DNA of 64,000 nucleotides from contig CAVPMA010000015.1 in the NCBI GenBank assembly GCA_963706315.1, positions 62,001 through 126,000 on the forward strand, read 5' to 3'. The position numbers were made by a program, and so were the translations under genes. This document shows positions 1 to 7,960 of the stretch, one piece after another (position 1 is the stretch's first letter; every line of letters starts with the position of its first letter). Source of the stretch: CALMEC01 sp963706315. Lineage in GTDB: Bacteria; Actinomycetota; Thermoleophilia; Miltoncostaeales; Miltoncostaeaceae. Under the pieces are notes generated by a model. It saw only the letters and a list, made by a program, of their open reading frames with translations, did no database searches and had not been told where the DNA came from.

Positions 1-272
1 ACGAGGCCATCGTCACCGAGGCGCTCGCGGACGGCATCCGGGTGGAGTGCCTGTCGCGGTTCGCCAGGAGCGAGGAGAACGACGCCGCGGGCCTGCTCAT
101 CGGCTACAGCCGGCTGCACGAGGCCTCGACGAACCGGGCGGTTGCGGCGCTGGCGAAGGTCATCGCGCGCGTGGGCACGGCCCGTCGCGCCGCGCCCAAG
201 GCGCGTGTGAGGAAGCGTGCGACGGGCGGCGGAGGCGACTCCGCCGCCTCGGTGATCCGCAGCCGCATCTGA
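1..272 (+). CDS. MocR/PdxR-type PLP-dependent regulator, C-terminal end (partial)
   Basis: Only the last ~90 codons are present; the frame is open from base 3 to the TGA at 270-272. The segment around residues 10-55, ending in a GYSRLHEASTNRAVAALAKV-like stretch, matches the C-terminus of the aminotransferase-like domain in MocR/PdxR regulators, where a GYxxLxExxIxxGVxxLA motif is usual. These proteins join a GntR-type winged helix to a fold-type I aminotransferase domain and use PLP as effector. The final ~25 residues are Arg/Lys/Ala-rich and look like an unstructured tail. The family is inferred from the tail alone, so an ordinary class I/II aminotransferase remains possible. Confidence 0.55.
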   Translation, partial: EAIVTEALADGIRVECLSRFARSEENDAAGLLIGYSRLHEASTNRAVAALAKVIARVGTARRAAPKARVRKRATGGGGDSAASVIRSRI

Positions 273-274
273 CA

Positions 275-413
275 ATCGATGGTCCCGGGCGATTAACAAT
301 CGTCTCGTCGTCGGATCAGGTCCCGGGCGCTTAACAATCGCGCCGGGTGAATTGTTAACGCCCGGGACCATCCGACACCGATCGGCGATTGTTAATTGCC
401 CGGGACCATCGAT
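275..413. repeat. Nested cluster of four ~22-28 bp repeats (two direct, two inverted)
   Basis: Four copies of a unit with core GGTCCCGGGCGnTTAACAAT lie between the MocR end and the YihY gene: 275-302 and 319-340 on the plus strand, 351-375 and 386-413 inverted. The outer pair (275-302 / 386-413) matches over 28 bp with one mismatch. The inner pair shares a TCGGAT flank outside the core. The TTAACAATCG half is strikingly AT-rich for this genome. I do not recognise the element; it could be a REP-like mobile repeat, a multi-site operator or a large cruciform. Confidence 0.85.
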
Positions 414-551
414 CTGGCGTTGCAGAGGCGAGCGTCTCGGGCGTTCGCAGGGGGACCAGCCGTTACTGTTTGCGCGCTCCGGCGATGCGCTGCCGGCCTT
501 GCGATGACACAGACGCCACGACTGCCCGAGCGGGAGGACCCGCCACCCACC

Positions 552-1466
552 ATGGCTTCGGCCCGTGAGCGGTGGCGCGCCCGGGCCGTGCGGGTGCGCG
601 ACTGGGCGGAAGAGCGTCACGGCCAGCTCGAGTCGATGCGACCCGATCACCCGCCCGTCGAGATCGGCTTCCGCATGATCGAGCACGACATCCGGATCGC
701 GGGGGGCGTGCTCGGCGGTGGCCTCGCCTACCGGCTCTTCTTCTTCGTGCTCGGAATCGCCGTCCTCCTGGCCGGCGGCCTCGGCTTCGGAGCCAGCTCG
801 GGCGAGGACGTGGAGTCCGCCGCGGAGGACGTCGGCCTCACCCACGCGGTCTCGAACACAGTCGCCGACGCGGCCCAACAGGCGCAGAGCGGCAGGTGGT
901 GGCTCCTGCTGACCGGGATCTTCCTCGTAGCCTGGACCAGCCGGGGCCTGTTCCGTGCCCTACGACTCGTCCACGCCGCCGCCTGGCGAACCACCGTCCC
1001 GCCTTCGAACGTCGTGCGCGGAACCGGTGCCGTCGTCGTCGTCACCGGAGCTGCGGTCGTGTTCCTTGTCGCGGTCGGCCGCGTCCGCGCCGAGTTCGGC
1101 CTGCTCATGGGCTTTCTCATCACTGTCGCGATCACCGCCGCGTTCGTCGGCCTGTGGGTGTGGGTGTCCGCCAGCCTCCCGTCGGGCGATGTCCCCTTGG
1201 GCGCCTTCCTTCCCGGCGCGGTGTTGCTGACGGTGGGATTCCAGCTGCTGAACATCGCGACCGCAGTCTTCCTCGCCGACCGCCTCGCAAGCTCGTCCGA
1301 GCTCTACGGCGCCCTGGGCATTGCCGCGACCGCGCTCTTCTACCTCTACCTCCTCGGCCGCCTCGTGGTGTGGGCCGCCGAGCTGAACGCGGTGGTGTGG
1401 TGGTACTCGCATCCCGACGACCCCATGGCACCGGGCCACGGCCCCGCGGACCTGCCGGCGCCGTGA
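552..1466 (+). CDS. YihY/BrkB-family membrane protein
   Basis: A 304-residue polytopic membrane protein. A cytoplasmic N-terminus of ~45 residues ends in a VEIGFRMIEHD segment, followed by about six hydrophobic segments, with the first near residue 60 (GGGLAYRLFFFVLGIAVLL) and a long soluble loop after it. This is the YihY/virulence factor BrkB architecture, once misannotated as RNase BN; the function of most members is unknown, though envelope or transport roles are proposed. The ATG at 552 has a GGGAGG 14 nt upstream, rather far; an in-frame ATG at 504 is an alternative. The stop overlaps the GTG of the next gene, so the two are probably co-transcribed. Confidence 0.8.
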   Translation: MASARERWRARAVRVRDWAEERHGQLESMRPDHPPVEIGFRMIEHDIRIAGGVLGGGLAYRLFFFVLGIAVLLAGGLGFGASSGEDVESAAEDVGLTHAVSNTVADAAQQAQSGRWWLLLTGIFLVAWTSRGLFRALRLVHAAAWRTTVPPSNVVRGTGAVVVVTGAAVVFLVAVGRVRAEFGLLMGFLITVAITAAFVGLWVWVSASLPSGDVPLGAFLPGAVLLTVGFQLLNIATAVFLADRLASSSELYGALGIAATALFYLYLLGRLVVWAAELNAVVWWYSHPDDPMAPGHGPADLPAP

Positions 1467-2542
1467 CGTCCAAGACCTCGAAGGCGATCGGACCCGCAGC
1501 CGACCAGGGGCGGGCGACACGGAAGCTCGTGGGACGGGGACTCTTCCTGCTGATCAGCGCCGTGTCGCTCTACCTGCTGATGCCGAGCCTGCTCGACGTC
1601 TTCACCTCCTGGCGCCAGCTGTTCGACCTCCGCCCCGAATGGATCGTCGCGGCCCTGCTGTTCGAGGCCACCTGCTTCGTCTGCATCTGGGAACTACAGC
1701 GCATCGCCCTACGCACCCGGAGTTGGTTCACGGTCGCGTGCTCCCAGCTCGCTGGCAACGCCTTTGGCCGGATCGTTCCGGGCGGCGCGGCGCCCGCGGC
1801 GGCGTTGCAGTACCGGATGCTCGTTCGCGCCGGGGTTCCCACCCGATACGTCGCGTCCGGGCTCACCGCGACCACCCTCCTCAACTTTGGGCTGCTGCTG
1901 GCGCTCCCGGTCCTGAGCCTGCCGTCGATCTTCGGCGGGACGCCAGTCGACCGCGGTCTCGCGCAAACCGCCTATCTCGGTGGGGGGGTCTTCGTGCTCA
2001 TGGTCGCCGCCGCGGTCGTCGTCTACATCTGGGAGCGGCCGCTCCTGGAGGTCGGGCGGATCGTCGAGCGGATCGCAAACCGGACCTTCCGCCGCCACCG
2101 GCATCTCGAGGGGCTCGGCCCGAAGCTCCTGCACGAGCGCGACAGCATCCGCATCGTCCTCGGCGAGCGATGGTGGCAGGCGCTGCTCGCGGCGACGGGA
2201 CGCTGGCTCTTCGACTTCGCCGCCCTGGTCGCATGCCTTCGCGCGGTCGGAGCCAAGCCGAACCCATCGCTCGTGCTGCTGGCCTTCGCTGCGGCGTCGC
2301 TCCTCGGAATGATCTCGATCACACCCGGCGGGCTCGGGCTCGTCGAGGCGGGCCTCACCGGCACGCTCGCCCTGGCCGGGGTCAGCGGCGGCGCAGCGGT
2401 TGTCGCCACGCTGGCCTACCGGCTCGTGTCCTTCTGGCTTCCGATCCCCGCGGGAGCCGCGGCGTTCTGGATCTTCAGGCGCCGGTACCCGGACCCGCGC
2501 CCCACGGCCACGCCTCCCACCCCGGTCCCGCCGGCGGCCTGA
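1463..2542 (+). CDS. Lysylphosphatidylglycerol synthase TM-region/flippase-like membrane protein
   Basis: A 359-residue integral membrane protein beginning with GTG at 1463 and overlapping the YihY stop by 4 nt (GTGA). Hydrophobic segments are spread over the whole length. Typical UPF0104/LPG-synthase-TM features are a conserved early R-x-x-PGG-x-x-x-x-A region (GRIVPGGAAPAAALQYRM near residues 105-120) and a late TPGGLGLVEAG motif near residue 290. This domain occurs alone in proteins thought to flip or transfer lipid-linked substrates, and in MprF as the flippase half. No synthase domain follows, so a transport or lipid-handling role is more likely than aminoacylation. Confidence 0.8.
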   Translation: MTSKTSKAIGPAADQGRATRKLVGRGLFLLISAVSLYLLMPSLLDVFTSWRQLFDLRPEWIVAALLFEATCFVCIWELQRIALRTRSWFTVACSQLAGNAFGRIVPGGAAPAAALQYRMLVRAGVPTRYVASGLTATTLLNFGLLLALPVLSLPSIFGGTPVDRGLAQTAYLGGGVFVLMVAAAVVVYIWERPLLEVGRIVERIANRTFRRHRHLEGLGPKLLHERDSIRIVLGERWWQALLAATGRWLFDFAALVACLRAVGAKPNPSLVLLAFAAASLLGMISITPGGLGLVEAGLTGTLALAGVSGGAAVVATLAYRLVSFWLPIPAGAAAFWIFRRRYPDPRPTATPPTPVPPAA

Positions 2543-2556
2543 TCTCGGTTCCGCCC

Positions 2557-4485
2557 CTACGGGCGGGGTCGCGCGGTGAGCTCGAACTCGGCGGGCAGGA
2601 TGTCGGCGTTGCGGTCGGGCTCGAGCTCCGCCCGGGCTCGCGCGTCGAAGTACATGTAGGCGGTCGTGAGCGCGAGGTAGGGAACCACGACGGCGTTCAC
2701 GATGCCGCCGATCACGTTGACCAGCCAGAACGGGGCGCTCGTGAGCAGGATGAGGAACAGTCCGAGCAGCGGGCCGATCGAGAGGGCGATGGCGCCGCCG
2801 AGGATGATGAGGGACCCGACCTTGAGCCAGTGCCCCTGCACCAGCCGGCCGGACCGCCGCAGCGCCTTCCCCGCGGACCGGTCCTCGACCACGATCACGG
2901 GGACGATCAACGCCCAGCGGATCGCGAACCAGATGGCGATCGGGATGAGGATGAACGTGCTCGCGAGCACCGTGACCAGCACGATCACGATGAGCAGGGC
3001 GATGACCAGCGGGCGGATGTTGCGCAGCGCCAGCTTGTAAGCCCTCACCGGATCGACGGACTCCCCCTTGTCGATGCGTAGGAGTGCCTCAGCGGTCGCC
3101 GCCTGCACGAGCCCGACGCCGAGCAGCGTCAGCAGGGTGCCGAACACCAGGAGCAGGCCGACGAAGAAGCCGCCGCTGCCGGCCTCGGTCGACACGCCCA
3201 GGAAGCTCGACGCCCGGAAGACGCCCGCATAGAGGAGCGCGAGCAGGAGGGAGATCGGGATGAGGAGCAGGCCGATGCCGATGAACAGCGGCGCCTTGCG
3301 GAAGTACATGCGCGCCGCGGCCGCGAGGATCTGGCCCCACGCGCGCCTGCGCGCGAGCTCGAGTGGCGCGGTGGGACGCCAGGTCGTTCTGCGCAGGAGG
3401 TAGAGCAGCAGGAGGACGAGCACGGCGATGACGATGCCGACCTGCAGCGGCGCATGAAGGAACCGCTGCAGCGCCCGCGACCCGCCCCCGATGGCCGTGC
3501 AGAAGAAGTCCGTCGTGCTGGTGCCGAACGTCCCCGCGGAGGGAATCGCGATGCTCCGGCGGCGCAGATCCTGCGACCAGCTGATCGGCTCGGTCCACGA
3601 GTCCTTCATGTTCGGCCCGGTCGGGCCGTTGAAGAACGCCGGTTGAAGCTCGCCCCAGCGCCCCTCGAACGTGATCCACGGGAACTTGGCTGCGGCCTCG
3701 GCCTTGTCGCTCGGGATCGTGAACACCGTGGGCCTGAGGTCCGGGCCCCCCCCGCGGGTGTCGTCGCATCCGACGCCCTCGGTGGTCGAGCTCCCCAGGT
3801 AGAGAGCCTCGCCGAAGAAGTTCGCGTGCGAGCCCGCGGCGGGATGGACGACAGGGTGGGTGCCGTCGACGATCTCGAGCGTGTCGCCGTTCTCCCACTC
3901 GGTGGCCTCCCCGCCCGAGTGCTGGCTGTAGCCGACATCCGTGGGCGTCTGCGTGAGGGCCTGAGCAGCGCTGTCGGCGTCGAAGGTGAGCTGGATCATC
4001 TCCCAGTCGCCCTCGTGAAGGTTGTTCCAGTCGTTGTAGACGTAGAAGAACCAGTACTGCAGGGCGAGCTTGCCCGGGTACTTGGCCTCGGTCGCCACGT
4101 GGGCGTACACGGCCGGGTTCCGCCCGGCCGTGAGGTGCCGCTCCCACTGCTCGAAGTCGCATCCGGGGTTGGTGGCATCGCCTGGGAAATCGAGGTGGTA
4201 CCGGTAGAGGCCGGCGATGTCCTCGGCGGTCGGAGCGACCGTGACGATCTGACGGCTCCAGGGGCCCGAGAGGCCGACGGTCGGCTCGCTGAACAGCAGG
4301 TTCACGTCGAGCGGTGTGTACGACTCTCCGCGACCGCACTCCTCGGTCTGCTCCACGAGGCGCACCACCGGCGCGAACTTCTGGGCGAGCGCGTTCTCGT
4401 CGGCCGTGGAGCCCAGGGCGATCACGGGCGCCACGACCAGCGCGAGGAGCGCGGCGACGGCAAGCGCGGCGCGGCGGATCGACAC
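2557..4485 (-). CDS. Secreted Vps62-like domain fused to a multi-pass membrane domain
   Basis: A 642-residue protein with a GTG start at 4485. Residues 1-26 form a signal peptide. Residues ~30-330 resemble the Vps62/NPP1-like fold: a W-x-F-x-Y-V-Y-N-D-W-N-N segment, the HEGDWEMIQ motif and a later GSHANFF motif. A membrane helix near residue 345 is followed by ~280 residues with five or six hydrophobic segments resembling the membrane domain found with glycerophosphodiester phosphodiesterases. The HEGDWE motif is shared with necrosis-inducing-like proteins, where it binds metal; a hydrolase or lipid-binding activity outside the cell is an inference. The C-terminus lies 15 nt from the convergent upstream gene. 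Confidence 0.7.
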   Translation of the reverse strand: MSIRRAALAVAALLALVVAPVIALGSTADENALAQKFAPVVRLVEQTEECGRGESYTPLDVNLLFSEPTVGLSGPWSRQIVTVAPTAEDIAGLYRYHLDFPGDATNPGCDFEQWERHLTAGRNPAVYAHVATEAKYPGKLALQYWFFYVYNDWNNLHEGDWEMIQLTFDADSAAQALTQTPTDVGYSQHSGGEATEWENGDTLEIVDGTHPVVHPAAGSHANFFGEALYLGSSTTEGVGCDDTRGGGPDLRPTVFTIPSDKAEAAAKFPWITFEGRWGELQPAFFNGPTGPNMKDSWTEPISWSQDLRRRSIAIPSAGTFGTSTTDFFCTAIGGGSRALQRFLHAPLQVGIVIAVLVLLLLYLLRRTTWRPTAPLELARRRAWGQILAAAARMYFRKAPLFIGIGLLLIPISLLLALLYAGVFRASSFLGVSTEAGSGGFFVGLLLVFGTLLTLLGVGLVQAATAEALLRIDKGESVDPVRAYKLALRNIRPLVIALLIVIVLVTVLASTFILIPIAIWFAIRWALIVPVIVVEDRSAGKALRRSGRLVQGHWLKVGSLIILGGAIALSIGPLLGLFLILLTSAPFWLVNVIGGIVNAVVVPYLALTTAYMYFDARARAELEPDRNADILPAEFELTARPRP

Positions 4486-4487
4486 GT

Positions 4488-4720
4488 TCAGAAGGACCAG
4501 ATCACTGGGACGAGGAAGACCGCCACGACGAAGAACAGGATCCCATCGGCAGCCCGAAGCTTCGAGTACTCGCCGAAGCGATATCCGCCGGGGCCCATGA
4601 CCATCATATTGGCCGGTGTCGCGACCGGCGTTGGAAAGTTCGCGCGGCCGCCACCGTGAGGGTCATGAGCACCAGCAGAGCTGGCGACCGCACTGCTCTA
4701 CCGGGGCGCGACACTCCACC
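4488..4720 (-). pseudogene. Remnant of an SLC13/DASS-type anion permease (C-terminus only)
   Basis: On the minus strand, the ~50 codons ending at the TGA of 4488-4490 read TPVATPANMMVMGPGGYRFG and then a final hydrophobic helix. The motif TPxxxxxNxMVxGPGGYxFxDY is a hallmark of the C-terminal half of SLC13/DASS sodium:anion symporters. About 12 further matching residues (LLVLMTLTVAAARTF) lie just upstream in another frame, so a frameshift sits near 4640. Nothing recognisable of the remaining ~400 residues remains. The remnant ends 2 nt before the start of the Vps62-like gene on the same strand, suggesting a former operon. Confidence 0.7.
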
Positions 4721-4743
4721 TGCCGCCGTTATGGGGCTTCTTC

Positions 4744-4813
4744 GCGCTGCGCTCGCTGCAGCGCAGCGCCCTGATTGAGCATGTGCCGAGCCCGGCGGAG
4801 CGATCGCTCCGCC
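4744..4813. repeat. Two adjacent strong palindromes
   Basis: Bases 4744-4753 and 4760-4769 form a perfect 10-bp inverted repeat with a 6-nt loop, and 4794-4813 is a perfect 20-bp palindrome (GGCGGAGCGATCGCTCCGCC). They lie between the permease remnant and the carbonic anhydrase start. No T-run follows either, so classical terminators are doubtful; an operator or structured leader is possible. Confidence 0.6.
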
Positions 4814-4858
4814 CCGAGGTCGCGGCGGATCGCGCCACACGCGAACTATGCTTCGCCC

Positions 4859-5474
4859 GTGGACTCCCCCGACACGCTGTTCGAGCAGAACCGCGCGTGG
4901 GCCAGGCGGATGGTCGAGGACGACCCGTCGTTCTTCGACAACCTCGCCCACGGGCAGCGACCGCAGTGGCTCTGGATCGGCTGCTCTGACAGTCGCGTGC
5001 CGGCCAACCAGGTCGTCGGCCTGCAGCCCGGCGAGATCTTCGTGCACCGCAACGTCGGAAACATCGTCGTCCACACCGACCTCAACTGCCTGTCGGTCCT
5101 GCAGTACGCCGTCGACGTCCTCGAGGTCCAGCACGTCATCGTCTGCGGCCACTACGGGTGCGGCGGCATCGGCGCTGCCCTCTCGGGCGCCCGGCTCGGG
5201 CTCGTGGACAACTGGCTGCGTCACGTCGTCGACGTGGCCGACAAGCACCGAGCCGAACTCGACGCGCTCGACGAATCCGCCCGCCAGGATCGCCTCGCCG
5301 AGCTCAACGTGATCGAGCAGGTCACGAACGTCTGCGAGACGACGATCGTCCGGGACGCGTGGCAGCGCGGGACAGGAGCTCTGGGTGCGAGGCTGGATCT
5401 ACGGGATCGCCGACGGGCTGCTGCGGGACCTCGACGTCACCGCCGGGGCCGAGCGGGCCGCGCAACCCGGCTGA
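4859..5474 (+). pseudogene. can: Beta-class carbonic anhydrase, frameshifted near the C-terminus
   Basis: Beta-carbonic anhydrase converts CO2 to bicarbonate using zinc. The GTG start at 4859 gives VDSPDTLFEQNRAWARRM; the CSDSRVPANQ motif (Cys zinc ligand, Asp-Arg dyad) and HYGCGG motif (His, Cys ligands) are intact. After codon ~170 the frame changes: reading on gives Arg-rich nonsense, while skipping one base at about 5372 restores QELWVRGWIYGIADGLLRDL, a typical beta-CA C-terminus, to a TGA at 5472. So one extra base breaks the gene. All metal ligands precede the break, so residual activity cannot be excluded; a sequencing indel is equally possible. Confidence 0.8.
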
Positions 5475-5492
5475 CCCGGACTGTCGGCGGGC

Positions 5493-6965
5493 TCACCAGG
5501 GCGCGGGCACGTAGTCCTTCAGGAAGCAGCCGTACAGGTCTTCGCCGGCCTCGCCCCGGACGATCGGGTCGTAGACGCGGGCGGCGCCGTCGACGAGGTC
5601 GAGCGGGGCGTGGAAGCCGCTGTCGGCCAGCCGCTCGCGCGTGGGATGCGGCCGCTCGTCGGTGATCCACCCGGTGTCGACGCTCGTCATGAGGATGCCG
5701 TCCGTCAGGAGCTCCTTGGCGCTGGTGCGGGTGAGCATGTTGAGCGCCGCCTTCGCCATGTTCGTGTGGGGGTGGCCCGGGCCCTTGTAGCCACGGCTGA
5801 ACTGTCCCTCCATGGCCGAGACGTTCACGACGTACTTGCGGCGCGCGGGTGACGCGGCCATCGCCGGGCGCAGGCGGCTCACCAGGATGAACGGCGCGGT
5901 GGTGTTGCAGAGCTGGACCTCGAGGAGCTCCACCGGGTCGACCTCGTCGACGACCTGCACCCAGCTGTTGACCGGGTGCAGGTCGGGTACGAGGCCGCCG
6001 GCGTCGATCGCCCGGTTCGCCGCGATGCGCTCCATGGAAGCCGAGCCGGCGGTGAGCGCGAGGGCCGTGACGGCGTGGGGCGTCGGCGACCAGTGGTCGG
6101 ACCCCCCGAGCGCCACGGCCGGTGCCGACTCGAGGGCAGACGGCCCGAACGTGACGAGCTCGGGCAGGGGGCCGGCCGGAAGCGGCGCCGATTCGGCGGC
6201 GACGAGCGGGGTGTAGGCGGCGGCGGATCGGCGGACCGTCTGCGCCGCGTTGTTGATGAGGATGTCGAGCGGGCCCCGGGCAGCGACGTCGTCCGCGAGG
6301 GCGACCACCTGTGCGGGGTTGCGCAGGTCGATCCCGACGATGCGCAGCCGGTGCAGCCAGTCTGCGCTGTCGGGCATCGCGGCGAACCGTCGGGCCGCGT
6401 CGTTGGGGAAGCGCGTCGTGATCGTCGTGTGCGCGCCGTCGCGGAGCAGGCGCAGTGCGATGTACATGCCGATCTTCGCCCGCCCGCCGGTGAGGAGCGC
6501 GCGCCGCCCGGTGAGGTCGGTGCGAGCCTTGCGCCGGGCGTGGTTCAGGGCGGCGCACGTCGGGCAGAGCTGGTGGTGGAACGCGTCGACCTCGTGGTAC
6601 CGGACCTTGCAGACGTAGCAGGAGCGGGCTCGCAGCAGGGTGCCGGCCGTGGCCCCGTCCGCGCTCGACACGAGCGGCACACCGTTCGTCTCGTCGTCGA
6701 TGCGTCCCGGCGCACCGGTCGCGGTCGCTGCCGTCACCGCCTCGTCGTTGGTGAGGATCGCGTCGCGGCGTTCCTGGCGCCGGCGCTGCTTGAGGCTCTT
6801 GTAGATGCCTGCCGTGGCCCGCCGCACGGCGACGGCGTCGGGGTGCTCGACGGGCAGGGCCTCGAGTTCGGCGAGCACCCGCAGGCAGGCCTCGAGATCC
6901 GCCGGGTCGATGCCCCCCGTCGTCCCGTGCGCGTGGTTTCCGTCTGCCGCGTGTGGCGTGTCCAT
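5493..6965 (-). CDS. Two-part SDR oxidoreductase with N-terminal zinc-ribbon-like segment
   Basis: A 490-residue protein starting at ATG 6965, with GGAG about 7 nt upstream. Residues ~30-90 are a charged helical region; ~110-145 contain CYVCKVRYHEVDAFHHQLCPTC, a Cys-x2-Cys...Cys-x2-Cys probable zinc site. From ~160 a Rossmann fold begins (TGGRAKIGMYIAL, dinucleotide binding), followed by DILINNAA, the SDR NNAG-like motif. The active-site region reads HTNMAKAALNM: the catalytic Lys is present but the usual Tyr of YxxxK is replaced by Thr. The substrate is unknown; this longer actinobacterial SDR type with a Cys4 head is a distinct subgroup. It is convergent with the carbonic anhydrase. Confidence 0.75.
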   Translation of the reverse strand: MDTPHAADGNHAHGTTGGIDPADLEACLRVLAELEALPVEHPDAVAVRRATAGIYKSLKQRRRQERRDAILTNDEAVTAATATGAPGRIDDETNGVPLVSSADGATAGTLLRARSCYVCKVRYHEVDAFHHQLCPTCAALNHARRKARTDLTGRRALLTGGRAKIGMYIALRLLRDGAHTTITTRFPNDAARRFAAMPDSADWLHRLRIVGIDLRNPAQVVALADDVAARGPLDILINNAAQTVRRSAAAYTPLVAAESAPLPAGPLPELVTFGPSALESAPAVALGGSDHWSPTPHAVTALALTAGSASMERIAANRAIDAGGLVPDLHPVNSWVQVVDEVDPVELLEVQLCNTTAPFILVSRLRPAMAASPARRKYVVNVSAMEGQFSRGYKGPGHPHTNMAKAALNMLTRTSAKELLTDGILMTSVDTGWITDERPHPTRERLADSGFHAPLDLVDGAARVYDPIVRGEAGEDLYGCFLKDYVPAPW

Positions 6966-7125
6966 TGCTTCGCTCCGTGCCCGAACCGCGGCGCACTCTA
7001 CGTCGCGGCCACGTCGGCACCGCCGCGCTCCGCGGGGCGGGGCACACGGGGCAGCATGGTCGATCGGGCGGTTACTCTGGAGAAATGTCCGTGGCGGTCG
7101 ATAGTTCCTCCATGGAGTGCCGCGA

Positions 7126-7371
7126 ATGACGCGCAAGACGGCGGAGCGCATCGAGATCGTCTGCCAGTCGTGCGGGGTGATCGCCGAGCTTCACCGCTCG
7201 CGCACCGCTCCCCGCCCGAGGTTCTGCGACTGCCCGCAGCCGGAGACGGTTCGCACGAGCACGAGGCCGCGGTACTGCATCACCTGCTCCACCCGGCTCA
7301 ACCGGTACAACCCCGGATCCGAATGCGGCCCGTGCCTGCACGCCCGGCAGGGAGGACTCGCCGGGCTCTGA
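7126..7371 (+). CDS. Small zinc-ribbon protein
   Basis: An 81-residue protein with ATG at 7126 and GGAG at 7114-7117 (8-nt spacing), which fixes the start. It has four Cys pairs: CQSC (near residue 14), CDC (near 35), CITC (near 51) and CGPC (near 68), in the pattern of two treble-clef or ribbon zinc sites; the second reads like the CxxCxxxLNRYNxGxxCxxC knuckle found in small actinobacterial proteins. Function unknown; nucleic acid or protein binding is plausible. It is divergent from the SDR gene and 19 nt ahead of the P-loop gene. Confidence 0.75.
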   Translation: MTRKTAERIEIVCQSCGVIAELHRSRTAPRPRFCDCPQPETVRTSTRPRYCITCSTRLNRYNPGSECGPCLHARQGGLAGL

Positions 7372-7390
7372 AGGCGGGTATCGTCCACGT

Positions 7391-7912
7391 GTGGGTGCCG
7401 CCGACGCGATCCTCCTCACCGGCACCGTCGGCGCCGGCAAGACGACGGTGCTCACTCAGATCGGCGAACTCCTCGACGCGGCCCATGAGCCCTACGCCCT
7501 CGTCGACCTCGACTGGCTCGCGTGGATCCGCCCCGCGGAGGGGTCCGGCGCGACGGTGACCGGTGTGCTGTGCGAGAACCTTCGGCACGTCGCGACCACC
7601 TTCCGGTCGGCCGACATCCGGCGCATCGCGGTGGCGCGCGCGATCTCCGATCCGGGCGAGGTCGAGGCGATCCGCGTCGCGCTCGGAGCCGATCGGCTCA
7701 CGGTGGTCCGGCTGACCGCCACGCCGCCGGCGATCGAGCTTCGCCTCCGCGCCCGCGACCGCGGCGCCCAGCTCACCGAGCACCTCCTCGAGGCGCAGGC
7801 GTTCAGCGCGGCCGCCGAGGCAGCGGGCATCGGCGATGTGGTGCTGCGCACGGACGACGCCGACCCCGTCGCCGTCGCACGCGCGACGATGACGCAGGCG
7901 AAGTGGATCTGA
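7391..7912 (+). CDS. P-loop NTPase, small kinase-like
   Basis: A 173-residue protein from GTG 7391. A Walker A motif (GTVGAGKTT) is at residues ~10-18. DLDWLAWIRP near residue 40 and a later arginine-rich RLRARDRGAQLTEH region near 120 resemble the lid segment of small nucleotide kinases such as the adenylylsulfate kinase/Zeta-toxin-like group. The phosphate acceptor is unknown. It probably shares a transcript with the zinc-ribbon gene upstream. Confidence 0.75.
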   Translation: MGAADAILLTGTVGAGKTTVLTQIGELLDAAHEPYALVDLDWLAWIRPAEGSGATVTGVLCENLRHVATTFRSADIRRIAVARAISDPGEVEAIRVALGADRLTVVRLTATPPAIELRLRARDRGAQLTEHLLEAQAFSAAAEAAGIGDVVLRTDDADPVAVARATMTQAKWI

Positions 7913-7933
7913 GACGACAAATCCACATCCGCT

Positions 7934-7960
7934 CGTCATACGAATGAGCTTCGTATGACG
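7934..7960. promoter_or_regulatory. Perfect 11-bp inverted repeat covering a start codon
   Basis: Bases 7934-7944 (CGTCATACGAA) and 7950-7960 (TTCGTATGACG) are exact reverse complements separated by TGAGC. The ATG at 7955 of the next gene lies inside the right arm. As RNA the hairpin would hide the start codon; as DNA it is a good palindromic operator. It could also end the upstream transcript, though no T-run follows. Confidence 0.75.

Noticed and set aside
4794..4813. 20-bp palindrome as a terminator of the carbonic anhydrase or permease
   Set aside because: It lies before, not after, the carbonic anhydrase and upstream of the permease remnant, and no T-run follows on either strand.
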